Of a DNA stretch of 64,000 nt, positions 26,565 to 35,119 are shown one piece after another. The notes below the pieces were generated by a model, which was not told where the DNA came from, did not search any database, and saw only the letters and a program-made list of their open reading frames with translations. The stretch is taken from positions 32,501 to 96,500 of the forward strand of contig NZ_ANMO01000269.1 of NCBI RefSeq assembly GCF_000338295.1, given 5' to 3'. Positions within the stretch are counted from its first letter, which is position 1. Every line of letters begins with the position of its first letter. The translations under genes and the position numbers were made by a program. The stretch is from Rhodopirellula europaea 6C. Its GTDB lineage: Bacteria > Planctomycetota > Planctomycetia > Pirellulales > Pirellulaceae.

Positions 26565-28486
26565 ATCTTTTGATCAATCAAACGCAGCCTCTGCGTTGGG
26601 TGTCGGTTTGCATCGCTTTGTCGATCATCACCATGGCCCAGCCATCACTCGATGCGGGTGGATTTGGCGGACGCGGTGGTGGACGAGGCGGCGGTGGAGG
26701 TGGCCGTTCGTTTAGCGGCGGCGGAGGGGCGCGCCCCAGCATGGGCGGAGCTCGTCCGAGCATGGGTGGAAGTGCGAACTTCAATCGCGGAAACATGGGC
26801 GGCAACCGCATGCCCGTCAACCGACCTCAGACCAGCATGCCACATGTCGGCGGCAACAACTTCAGCCGTCCGAACGTCAGCGCACCCAACTTCAATACAA
26901 ATCGTCCGGGAACGAGCCGTCCCAGCACCGGATTGCCCAGCACCAGTCGGCCAAGCATCCCCAGCACTGGCACACGCCCGTCTCGTCCAGGCACGTCGCT
27001 TCCAGGCACCTCGCGTCCGGATATCTCTCGCCCCGGATTGAACCAACCCGGAGTCACGCGTCCGGGCGGCAACCAGTCCAATCGTCCCGATCGACCAAGC
27101 ACCCTGCCCGGCAACCGTCCCGGATCCGATCGCCCTGGTTCCGATCGCCCAAGTATCGACCGACCGAACATCGACCGCCCAGGAAACAGTCGGCCCAACC
27201 TGCCCGGCGGAGATCGTCCCGGTGGTAGCAATCGCCCCGGGATGCCCGACTTTGGGAAACTTCCCGCGGGCCGTCCATCCGCCGGCGACGTTGGCAACTT
27301 CCTGGGAATCGATGGTCCACTGCGTCCCGGCGGTAACGAACGTCCGAACTTATCCGATCGCCCGGAACGACCGAATCGACCGGGCACACCCGATCGTCCC
27401 GGTGCGGGTGATCGGCCTGGCAATGGCAACCGACCTGGAATCGGAGATCGCCCAGGCGGTGGTGACCGTCCCTCCTTCGCCGATCGTCCTGGATCTGGAA
27501 CACGTCCCGGTCTCGACCAGCGTCCCAACCCCGGTGATCGATTGCCACCGGACCGTCGCCCGAACATCAACATCGGCGATGTGAACATCGGCAACAACAA
27601 CATCATCAACAACAAAGTTGGCTGGGCGAACCTCGATAACAATCGAGTCAACCAGATCAACAATCGTTGGCAAAACCGAATGGCCAACGTCAGCAATTGG
27701 CCCACCATTCCACCACATCGATTTGATCATTTCCATCGATGGGGCAATCAAGTTCGCCGAGGTTGGCACTACCATGGTTTTGGACCGAATTGGTGGGTAC
27801 GACACCCATTCCGATTCTGTGGTTGGCACTACTTCTATTCGTATCGGTATTACCCATACACATATTGGTGGAGCACACCGACTTACCCCATGGTGACCAA
27901 CTGGTTCACACCGACCGCATCTTCGACGACGCTCTCGCAACCGGTCTACTACGACTATGGCAGCGAAGGCAACGTGACCTATCAAGACAATCGCGTTTAC
28001 ATCGGTGGCGAAGAAGTGGCGACCACGGAAGAGTTCGCACAAACAGCCGCCACCCTCGCGACCGTCGAAGCACCCGCAGACGAAGAGTCCGCTGAACAAT
28101 CCGAATGGCTGCCCTTGGGAACCTTCGCGTTGACAACGGACGCCGACGATGTTGATCCCGACCGAGTGATCCAACTCGCGGTCAACAAAGAAGGGATCAT
28201 CTCCGGAACGCTCTACAACCAGAAAACGGATGAGACTCAGGCCATCCAAGGACGAGTCGACAAGGAGACCCAACGAGTCGCCATGCGAATCGGCGAGAGC
28301 GAAAATGTTGTCGCTGAAACAGGTCTCTACAATTTGACCCAGGATGAAGCGTCCGTTTTGGTTCACTTTGGAACCAAAACACAAGACACCTACATGCTCG
28401 TGCGATTGCCCAGCCCCGAGGATTCGGACGAGTCGGCCGACTCATCCGATGACGAATCTGGCGATGCATCGAACGACGAAAACTGA
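26561..28486 (+). CDS. Secreted Arg-Pro-Gly repeat protein with conserved C-terminal module
   Basis: The 641-residue protein has a signal peptide, then a Gly-rich region (residues 30-75), then about 250 residues of short repeats built on RPG/RPN/RPS with Asp or Asn (DRPG and NRPG recurring; about 95-335). An Asn/Trp/Tyr-rich zone follows, with WHYFYSYRYYPYTYWW. The end holds a module with GNVTYQDNRVYIGGEEVAT, which is, as I recall, shared by many planctomycete proteins. An acidic tail closes it. The ATG overlaps the previous stop; the frame is open to 26276 but that part is in the neighbour. Probably a cell-surface or matrix protein; function unknown. Confidence 0.8.
   Translation: MNLLINQTQPLRWVSVCIALSIITMAQPSLDAGGFGGRGGGRGGGGGGRSFSGGGGARPSMGGARPSMGGSANFNRGNMGGNRMPVNRPQTSMPHVGGNNFSRPNVSAPNFNTNRPGTSRPSTGLPSTSRPSIPSTGTRPSRPGTSLPGTSRPDISRPGLNQPGVTRPGGNQSNRPDRPSTLPGNRPGSDRPGSDRPSIDRPNIDRPGNSRPNLPGGDRPGGSNRPGMPDFGKLPAGRPSAGDVGNFLGIDGPLRPGGNERPNLSDRPERPNRPGTPDRPGAGDRPGNGNRPGIGDRPGGGDRPSFADRPGSGTRPGLDQRPNPGDRLPPDRRPNINIGDVNIGNNNIINNKVGWANLDNNRVNQINNRWQNRMANVSNWPTIPPHRFDHFHRWGNQVRRGWHYHGFGPNWWVRHPFRFCGWHYFYSYRYYPYTYWWSTPTYPMVTNWFTPTASSTTLSQPVYYDYGSEGNVTYQDNRVYIGGEEVATTEEFAQTAATLATVEAPADEESAEQSEWLPLGTFALTTDADDVDPDRVIQLAVNKEGIISGTLYNQKTDETQAIQGRVDKETQRVAMRIGESENVVAETGLYNLTQDEASVLVHFGTKTQDTYMLVRLPSPEDSDESADSSDDESGDASNDEN
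27060..27545 (+). repeat. Degenerate tandem coding repeat (Arg-Pro-Gly units)
   Basis: The DNA is built from variable 9-18 bp units, such as GATCGTCCC and GATCGCCCTGG, that encode the DRPG/NRPG repeats of the surface protein. Unit lengths vary between about three and six codons, so they are divergent rather than exact. Long open frames on the opposite strand here are by-products of this composition. Confidence 0.7.
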
Positions 28487-28517
28487 TTCTTTTTCAACCA
28501 AACAATGAGACAACATC

Positions 28518-29453
28518 ATGCTTCGACACTTTTTACTCATTGCCGCCATCCTCTCGACCGCCTCGTTCGCGACTGCCAAGCCTCGCACTTGGACCAGTGC
28601 GAACGGCGCATACAAATTGGAAGGTGAACTGATCGGATCCAATGACACCACGGCGATTTTGAAGCGTCGCGGTTCAGGTCGTTTGGCCGCGGTCGAATTG
28701 AAAGACCTCTCTGAGGAAGATCGCGAATTCGTCAAAAAACAGACCAAGGGCGATTCGGAACGAGAATCCGACGACCTCGAGATGCACACCTGGACCTCTC
28801 GCGATGGCCTGAAGATCCGTGCGAAGATTCTCGCCTACGGAAAGAAGGATTACACGCTGGATCGCAAACTGGGCGCTGTGACCATCAACGGCAAAGCCTT
28901 CTCAACCTTTGATCCGCTGCACCAGAAACTCATCCTGCGTGTCCTCAGCGTTCTTGAAAAAACGCCTTTGGAAAAAGAGTCCGACCTCAACAAATTTGTG
29001 TCGCTCTTCGCCGGCCAACCCAAGACGTACCCGTTGGAAGGTGTGTTGATGGAGTTACCATCGGGTGACCAAATCGCGGTTCCATTCTTCATGTTCAGCG
29101 AGAAGGATCTCGACGTTCTTCAAGCCGGCTGGGAGAACTGGCAAAAGTACCACTCCGACGAAGACGCTCGTGCCCGTGAAGATTTGATGATGCGTTCCGA
29201 AGCATCGCACTACCAGCAAACGATGGCGCAAGAGCAACAACGACAACAGTTGGAAGTCCTCAAGTTCAACATGGCCGCCGCGCGCACCGGACTGACATCC
29301 ATTTGGGAAGTCCAGATCGCCCCCAACGCAGGCGTCTATGGTCGGCCGACCAGCGTCATGGTGACCGCTCGTGATAGCTTGACCGCGTCTCAAATGGTTC
29401 TGCCAAACTACCCGGGCTACTACATGATCGGTGTCCGGAAAGTCAGCTACTGA
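28518..29453 (+). CDS. Secreted SHD1-domain protein
   Basis: The 311-residue protein has a signal peptide (to about residue 20, FATAK), then two SHD1 (SLA1 homology domain 1) type repeats: RTWTSANGAYKLEGELIGSNDTTAILKRRGSGR ending with LKDLSEEDREFV (about 21-75), and a second TWTSRDGLKIRAKIL (about 92-130). Each has the short beta-barrel pattern xWTSxxGxxxxx. Planctomycetes have many SHD1 proteins, of unknown role. A coiled-coil-like stretch rich in Gln and Glu (about 232-255) follows. It lies 31 bases after the repeat-protein gene and is probably co-transcribed. Confidence 0.85.
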   Translation: MLRHFLLIAAILSTASFATAKPRTWTSANGAYKLEGELIGSNDTTAILKRRGSGRLAAVELKDLSEEDREFVKKQTKGDSERESDDLEMHTWTSRDGLKIRAKILAYGKKDYTLDRKLGAVTINGKAFSTFDPLHQKLILRVLSVLEKTPLEKESDLNKFVSLFAGQPKTYPLEGVLMELPSGDQIAVPFFMFSEKDLDVLQAGWENWQKYHSDEDARAREDLMMRSEASHYQQTMAQEQQRQQLEVLKFNMAAARTGLTSIWEVQIAPNAGVYGRPTSVMVTARDSLTASQMVLPNYPGYYMIGVRKVSY

Positions 29454-29493
29454 ATCAGGCACGACTTGGATCGCCCCGCCACTCTTTGAGTCG

Positions 29494-29667
29494 TCAGGGC
29501 AGATAGAAACCAAACGTCATTTGCAACCGAGTCGCATCGGCTTGGTCGCTATTTTGGTTCTCTCGTTTTCCGTTACAGATACTCAATCCCGATGAACACG
29601 CGGTCGATCGGATTGTGAATCAGGTTCACGCCAAATAGTTGGTTGAACGCAGGTTGGTGCCGCCTGA
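29494..29667 (-). other. 3' end of DcaP-like gene split by two frameshifts
   Basis: Reading the 3' part of the porin gene in other frames restores a normal barrel end. The first shift lies at about 29649-29667 and opens a frame reading NQLFGVNLIHNPIDRVF and then IGIEYL, which meets TAA at 29573-29575. A one-base extra A there (about 29572-29575) hides a third segment, GKRENQNSDQADATRLQM then TFGFYLP, ending with TGA at 29494-29496. Together they give the Y-L-Y-G-K-R-E-N and closing aromatic strand typical of DcaP-family porins. This is either decay or sequencing error. Confidence 0.75.
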
Positions 29668-30902
29668 CCTGCAATCGGATCGAGGGTCAGTTCGCTATAC
29701 GTCAGGTTGGAAGTTAGGCGATCGTTCCAGACGTGCTTCAGCCCGATCATCCATCCAAACATTGGCAAGATCTCTGCGGTGTTCGGGCCGGTGGATACCA
29801 CATCGGGTGATCCTCGATAGCTGCCGATCCCTTCTCCAAATGTGATTTGAGAATACACCCGCGTGTCTTCCAAGAACTTGGCCGATCCGGTGAAGTTCAA
29901 TCCCCAAGCGGTATCCGTCAGCACTGGATCCCCGACCGGCTGAAAGCCTAATTCGCGAATCACAAACGCCGCCTGAAAATCGCTGCGGTCTCGTTCCAAT
30001 TTCACATGCGTGATCACATCGGGCGTTTCGGTGCGTCCCTCACCCGTGATACCGATCGGGATATCAATTTCAATCCGTGGGTCTTCCAGTGAAACCGCCC
30101 AAGACCATCCTGAATCTCCCAGCGGCAGATCCAATCGCACAAGCCCTTGCCGTCGGTTCACGTTCGAGACCGCACCTTCGAAATCCAACGTTTGTGGAAC
30201 GGCCGATGGATGCGTGAACGTGGTCCACGTTTGCCCGGCGGTAAAGTAGCCCATCGTTCCGTAGGCGTGACGCAATCTCAGCGAACCATTGCTCCCATCT
30301 TCGCCGCCAAAAAAGTCCGCTTCCACAAAGGCTCGAACAACCTCTTGCTGGACTTTCCATCGAGTATCGAAACTCAATCGCGATGAGCGTGCGTGGAAGC
30401 GAGCATTCTTTCGGTCCGCGGCACCGACGGGGATCTCACTGGTGTCAAACGAATCCACCGAGTCGATCGGATCAAAGTCTGAAATAAAATCCGCTTTAAC
30501 AAATCCGCCGATCTTCAAAGCGGCCTCTTCACCAAACACAACAATCCCGCGGTCGAAATCAGGGAACGCGGTGAAGTTGTTTTGTTGTTGCTCGCCACGC
30601 GATCGGTCAAACGACTCCGACGTAAAGGACTGGCGAACCGAACGCTGCAGCGATCCTTCGTCCAATTCCTGCAGAACTTCTGTGACAGGTGATTCGATCG
30701 CGTCCAAGCTTTCGCTGAATTCGGTGAACTGCGTCAACAATACCGGATCTTCGATTGGATCCTGCTCCGCCAACCGCAACAGCGACGCGAGGCTATCCTC
30801 CGCGTTGAGCGGTGACACGAGCAGTCCCGCACCGATCAAAAGAAAGAGCCATCGCCCGCAGGCAAGCTCAATGGTTGTTCGTGCAATGCAATTGAAACTC
30901 AT
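29583..30902 (-). CDS. DcaP-like outer membrane porin, C-terminus frameshifted
   Basis: The annotated frame gives 439 residues: a signal peptide (to about residue 34, PLNA), a helical or coiled region (about 36-110), then a barrel beginning with LKIGGFVKADFISDFDPID and continuing with RHAYGTMGYFTAGQTWTTF. This is typical of DcaP-like trimeric porins. The last 25 residues (after AGQAAP) are unlike the family and end in RPRVHRD, because the frame is lost near 29660. The missing strand is intact in other frames downstream to 29494. If the shifts are real, the protein lacks its closing strand and probably fails to insert in the outer membrane. Confidence 0.75.
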   Translation of the reverse strand: MSFNCIARTTIELACGRWLFLLIGAGLLVSPLNAEDSLASLLRLAEQDPIEDPVLLTQFTEFSESLDAIESPVTEVLQELDEGSLQRSVRQSFTSESFDRSRGEQQQNNFTAFPDFDRGIVVFGEEAALKIGGFVKADFISDFDPIDSVDSFDTSEIPVGAADRKNARFHARSSRLSFDTRWKVQQEVVRAFVEADFFGGEDGSNGSLRLRHAYGTMGYFTAGQTWTTFTHPSAVPQTLDFEGAVSNVNRRQGLVRLDLPLGDSGWSWAVSLEDPRIEIDIPIGITGEGRTETPDVITHVKLERDRSDFQAAFVIRELGFQPVGDPVLTDTAWGLNFTGSAKFLEDTRVYSQITFGEGIGSYRGSPDVVSTGPNTAEILPMFGWMIGLKHVWNDRLTSNLTYSELTLDPIAGQAAPTCVQPTIWREPDSQSDRPRVHRD

Positions 30903-31617
30903 GCGTCTTCGATTGGTATGAGTTCCTCACACTGACCAGCCATCAACCGGCACTCAATGGCGATGATCCGTTTTCCCGAGTCACGACTGGACGCACCTAT
31001 CGCCGCAGAATCACTGCGCAGCCGATCTCGACTCATTGTCTTTCTCGGCATCGACGATGCGAAACTTAAACGATTCTTCCGAATCTGACGCCTGGCAATC
31101 AGCGTCATTCTTCATCGATAGCTATTTGTGCCACTCGACCAAAAATCGCGATCCCCTTCAGATTCTTTGCGCATGGCTATGTAACTACCCGGTTAGTCCA
31201 CCCCGGAATGTCAGTCGTCCCAAACGCAGGTCCCGTGATCCAAACACCGCCCTGTAACGCCGTTCATTTAGAACCAGACACAGACGCTCACCCTGACAAG
31301 ATTTTCGCCGGGCGAGTGCTCAATTCGATCCATGTCTCCAACATGGGGCAATTGGTCGCCGGTGGCATGGTCCCAACGGATCGGACGGATGAAAAACCGA
31401 CGCATTTCGCGGTCTGAATCTAGCTGAGCGACATTGATTGGCACCCGCTGCCCGGCGGTGCACGCGAGCAAGCCGCTGTCTATACTGGCGACGTCCAAAT
31501 TGCCGGAATTCCTATCATGTTTCTTATCCGTGCGAACAGTTGGATGAACTATCTCTTCTAATCGCTCCGCGGATCGACACTTTTGATCCACATCCTTGAA
31601 CGTACCGAGCCGAAACC
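30903..31617. other. Gene-free stretch between two divergent secreted-protein genes
   Basis: About 715 bases without a supportable gene. A 137-codon minus-strand frame at 31268-31681 overlaps the start of the next gene and looks like no protein family. Promoters for both divergent neighbours must lie here, but I could not pick clear boxes. Confidence 0.45.
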
Positions 31618-33036
31618 ATGCGAACGCTGTTGAAGTCGGGCCCTGCGGTGGCCCTTGCTCTTCTTTTCTCGATTTCTTCATCAGTTATTCAGGCTGAAGA
31701 AAAAGCCAAGATCGAACTGCTGCTTGATCGATCGCCTGCTCCCGGCAACGCAATCGGTTACGTCAACGTTCCTGCACTGAACAAACTGATGAAGGACGCT
31801 GGCTTCTCACCAGCCGCCGCTTCAGCAGTGAGCGAAGTCTGGTTTTTGGCCGACCTCGACATTGGATCCTTGCGTCCCAAATGGGAAGCCGGTTACGCCG
31901 TTCTCAATCAACCGGTCGATGCGAAGAAATTGGCCGATCGCTTGGGTGGCTATGTCGACAATGTCGTCAACCACGATGTCGTTCATGCTCCCAATCAAAC
32001 CTACTTCGTTCCCGGTGAAGACCACCCGGAACGTTTGGGCATCCTCCGTCCAACCGACCGATCGTTGTTGGCAGGATGGTTGACTCCTGTCATCGACGTG
32101 AAATACACGCCGTTCTTGAGCGCCCATGCAAAGCAACCGGAGTCGTATCTGTCGTTCATGTTGGCGATCGACTTGAACAATGTCCTATCGCCTATCCCAC
32201 TGAAGACGCGCCTCGAAGGACTCAAGTCACTGAAATCCAACTCGCCTGAATCCGTTGCCGGCACTTTGGCATCGATCGAAGGTTGCAGCATCATCGTTGG
32301 CCGACGCAGCCTCAACGAATGCATTGCGAAATTTGAATTTTCAAAATCGCCTTCGTCGCTGAAGTTGATCGCTCCCGAATTGCTGGCCGAAATCCTTCAG
32401 CGCAACGGAACCGACGCTCCGGAAGTCAAACAATGGGAAGTATCGGTCGACGGGAATTCTCTTTCGCTCAAAGGTCCCGTCACTCAATCCAGTCTCAGTG
32501 GTTTGATGGGAATTTTCAGCCTGCAAAGCCAAGCTCAACAGGCCGCCGCACGAGCCAGCTTGTCAGAACAAAGCGAAGAGCAACGCGTTGCCTACGAATC
32601 CAAACACTACTTCGATGAAGTCAACTCGATCATCGAGCACACACGTGACCACAAATCACAGACTGCCGGAGCGATGGCAAAGTGGAGCGATCAACGTGCT
32701 CGACAAATCGATGAACTTGGAACGCTCAATGTCGATCCCGACATGATTCAGTACGGAACCAACGTGGCCGAACTTCTTCGCGGAAACGCATTGACGGTTC
32801 GTCAAACCAACATCGACGCCGGAAAAGTCAAAGCCAGCCAGAGCCTCGACACCGGCTACTACAATGATGGCTACGGGTACTACAACACCAATAGCACCAC
32901 CGACTATCAACGTGTCACCAGCGCCATCGCCCAGGGAAACGCCTACGGGAATTACCGCGAGGCACTCAATCAGATCGACAAACTGACCGCCGCCATGCGT
33001 CGCGACATGACTCAGAAATACAAAATGCAGTTCTAA
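31618..33036 (+). CDS. Secreted protein of unknown function
   Basis: The 472-residue protein has a signal peptide (to about residue 26, VIQAE). A domain of alternating strands and helices follows: GNAIGYVNVPALNKLM, then SEVWFLADLDIGSLRPKWEAGYAV. This pattern is found in planctomycete proteins that I cannot name by domain. The C-terminal third is hydrophilic and helical, with a Tyr/Asn/Gly stretch at about residues 418-430 (GYYNDGYGYYNTNS), ending in YKMQF. No catalytic motif is visible. The gene stands alone and is closed by a terminator at 33066-33112. Confidence 0.75.
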   Translation: MRTLLKSGPAVALALLFSISSSVIQAEEKAKIELLLDRSPAPGNAIGYVNVPALNKLMKDAGFSPAAASAVSEVWFLADLDIGSLRPKWEAGYAVLNQPVDAKKLADRLGGYVDNVVNHDVVHAPNQTYFVPGEDHPERLGILRPTDRSLLAGWLTPVIDVKYTPFLSAHAKQPESYLSFMLAIDLNNVLSPIPLKTRLEGLKSLKSNSPESVAGTLASIEGCSIIVGRRSLNECIAKFEFSKSPSSLKLIAPELLAEILQRNGTDAPEVKQWEVSVDGNSLSLKGPVTQSSLSGLMGIFSLQSQAQQAAARASLSEQSEEQRVAYESKHYFDEVNSIIEHTRDHKSQTAGAMAKWSDQRARQIDELGTLNVDPDMIQYGTNVAELLRGNALTVRQTNIDAGKVKASQSLDTGYYNDGYGYYNTNSTTDYQRVTSAIAQGNAYGNYREALNQIDKLTAAMRRDMTQKYKMQF

Positions 33037-33065
33037 GCAACAAACAAAACTCTTCAGACGTCACC

Positions 33066-33112
33066 AAAGCCGATCGACTCCAGACTCAAACTGGTTAGTC
33101 GGTCGGCTTTTT
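33066..33112 (+). terminator. Rho-independent terminator
   Basis: AAAGCCGATCGACT at 33066-33079 pairs with AGTCGGTCGGCTTT, with one mismatch in 14 pairs, and the stem is followed by further T residues. It stands 30 bases behind the stop of the secreted protein gene and faces the convergent sulfatase gene. Confidence 0.85.
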
Positions 33113-33248
33113 CGTTGCAGTTGCCCTGCAAAGTTGGACGCGAATTTCCGAGCGTGGTTTGCCCAGCATCGGCGTATCGACGTGAGACTCGTCAGCCACC
33201 TTCAATGAAACTGGCAAACTCTTGCCGCTGAGCGTTTTCAGGTGCTTC

Positions 33249-34841
33249 TCAAAGTCCAACTTCTTTGGCGGGATACTTTTTGAAAGTTGCCCCGTGAGCC
33301 TTCAGCTTTCCGAGAACCGTTGCGAGCCACGCATTGCGTCGGTGTCCCACAGGCGACTGCTCCTTGGGATCAATGTAGAGATTGAACAGCCAAGGCGCCA
33401 AACCGACGTCGACCAACGTTGAATAGTCGATGTGCATGTGAGTCGATTCTGGCAGCACCGCTTTGACATGCACTTTGTATTCACGCATGCGACAAGACAT
33501 CAGCTCTTTCCCCCACCAGAAATACACTGTTTCACGTTTGGATTGCCCATCGTCTTGCAGCAGAAAAGATGTTTGATCGATGTAGTCGTAGTAACGATCC
33601 GTCGGAAGATCGCTGGTCGGGATGTCTGCCAGCTTCAGCGATACGCCAAACAAATCCAGCAGATCAAACAAACCGTCACTTTGTCGCCCACCGGAAATGA
33701 CACCTTTCCAATACGCGATCCCGGGGACACGAACGCCTCCTTCAAAAGTCGTTCCTTTGGCGCCACGAAACGGCGTGTACCCTGCATCAGGCCACCCGTC
33801 CATTTGTGGCCCGTTGTCACTGGTAAAGAACACGAACGTATTTTCCAGGACACCGGCTTCTTTCAACGCGGCCATGATGTCGCCAACGTGCAGGTCCACC
33901 TCCGCAACTGCTTCTTTGTAGTAGTATTTCGCCGCGCTCAATGATCCCAAGTCTGGGTTCGGAAAGTTATCGCAGTGAACCTTCAAGAAGCAGTGCTCCA
34001 AGAAGAACGGCTTGTCCTCTTTTGCTAATTCCTTGATCCGTTGGATAGTGAAATCGGCCAGCACTTTCTCGGCACGCCCCATGTCTTCAATCGACTGAAT
34101 CTGTTTCAGTTCCTCGGTTCGTCCGTCTTTGAAACCATGTGTTAAATGGTTGTCGGGCGCAATCGCCTCAAAGGCTCGCGATCGTTCGGGGTTGTTGACC
34201 AAATCAGGAAAGCGTCGCTCGTCGAACCGCTGAGAGATCTCTTTCTGAGCAGGATAGTACCCGTAGTACTCATCGAAACCGATATCGTGTGGACGCATGC
34301 CAACCGGCTCACCAACATGCCACTTCCCGGTCAACAATGTGTAGTAACCGGCGTCACTCAACAGTTTCGGAAGACTAATCTCGTCTTCCCAAGGATTTCG
34401 AGTCAATTTGTCTCCGGCCAAAATCGGTCGAGTCAGCCCCGTCCGGACTGGCAAACGGCCGGTCAGGATCGCCGAACGAGTTGGAGTGCAGGTCTGCTGG
34501 GAATAACAACTCGTCAGCCTCAATCCCTCGCCAGCCAACCGGTCGATGTTTGGTGTCGCCGCACCAATCGCGGCACCTCCGCCATAGCATCCTGGATCCC
34601 CGTATCCCATGTCGTCGACCACCAACCACAGGATGTTCGGCCGCTTCCCGTGCTTCGCTTTGATCTCAGCCAGTTTGTCTCCAGCGGCCCTATCCTGCGT
34701 TGCAAGCGGGATTGCCGCTTCGTGATTCTCAAGCGAAACAACCGTTCGATCCAACGTGGGTGTCTCTGCGTTGCAAATCGACACGCTCCACAAAGCTGGA
34801 ATGCACAGAATGCCGGCACCACGCAATAACTTTCCAATCAT
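33249..34841 (-). CDS. Secreted arylsulfatase (S1 family)
   Basis: The 530-residue enzyme has a signal peptide (about residues 1-25, ending SICNA), a helical spacer, then the S1 sulfatase fold: PNILWLVVDDMGYGDPG at about 68-84. The formylglycine motif CTPTR has its Cys at about 118, and GKWH, SDNGPQ and FRGAKGTTFEGGVRVPG complete the set. It should hydrolyse sulfate esters outside the cytoplasm; the substrate is unknown. ATG 34841 is preceded by AGGGGA at a good ribosome-binding distance. Upstream ATGs at 34865 and 34982 lack such a site. A coding-like frame continues past the stop (33095-33250). Confidence 0.9.
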   Translation of the reverse strand: MIGKLLRGAGILCIPALWSVSICNAETPTLDRTVVSLENHEAAIPLATQDRAAGDKLAEIKAKHGKRPNILWLVVDDMGYGDPGCYGGGAAIGAATPNIDRLAGEGLRLTSCYSQQTCTPTRSAILTGRLPVRTGLTRPILAGDKLTRNPWEDEISLPKLLSDAGYYTLLTGKWHVGEPVGMRPHDIGFDEYYGYYPAQKEISQRFDERRFPDLVNNPERSRAFEAIAPDNHLTHGFKDGRTEELKQIQSIEDMGRAEKVLADFTIQRIKELAKEDKPFFLEHCFLKVHCDNFPNPDLGSLSAAKYYYKEAVAEVDLHVGDIMAALKEAGVLENTFVFFTSDNGPQMDGWPDAGYTPFRGAKGTTFEGGVRVPGIAYWKGVISGGRQSDGLFDLLDLFGVSLKLADIPTSDLPTDRYYDYIDQTSFLLQDDGQSKRETVYFWWGKELMSCRMREYKVHVKAVLPESTHMHIDYSTLVDVGLAPWLFNLYIDPKEQSPVGHRRNAWLATVLGKLKAHGATFKKYPAKEVGL

Positions 34842-35119
34842 CCGCTGTCCCCTATTTGAGTTCATGTCGATTGAGCAGCCCTGAGCATTCGCGAGCCGAT
34901 CTGTTTCCGCCGCCTTCTGTTTCCGCCACATACACTGATGCCGGCACAAGATTGCTCCAACCAGAAACTTCAACGCTCGCACGCATTGCTACATCTTGAA
35001 TGCAACCATAATATCCCAAACTGCCGGAGCCAAACCGAAGTCCTGATGCACGAAATAGCTCACGCGTGAACAGGCACCGTCCGACCACAACGCTCTTTCG
35101 CGAAACAAGAACTGACTGA

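Noticed and set aside
26827-28384. Two long minus-strand frames (26827-27708 and 27350-28384) opposite the repeat protein
   Set aside because: They are a by-product of the Arg-Pro-Gly repeat codons. Their products are low-complexity Gly/Arg/Pro or His/Arg/Asp strings without ribosome-binding sites.
31268-31681. A 137-codon minus-strand frame in the empty region before the secreted protein gene
   Set aside because: It overlaps the start and signal peptide region of the gene at 31618, and its composition is that of a shadow frame.
34900-34927. A 12-bp direct repeat (TCTGTTTCCGCC) with a 16-bp period
   Set aside because: It lies upstream of the sulfatase in a gene-free gap, but two copies only and no known binding motif make it too weak to call an operator.
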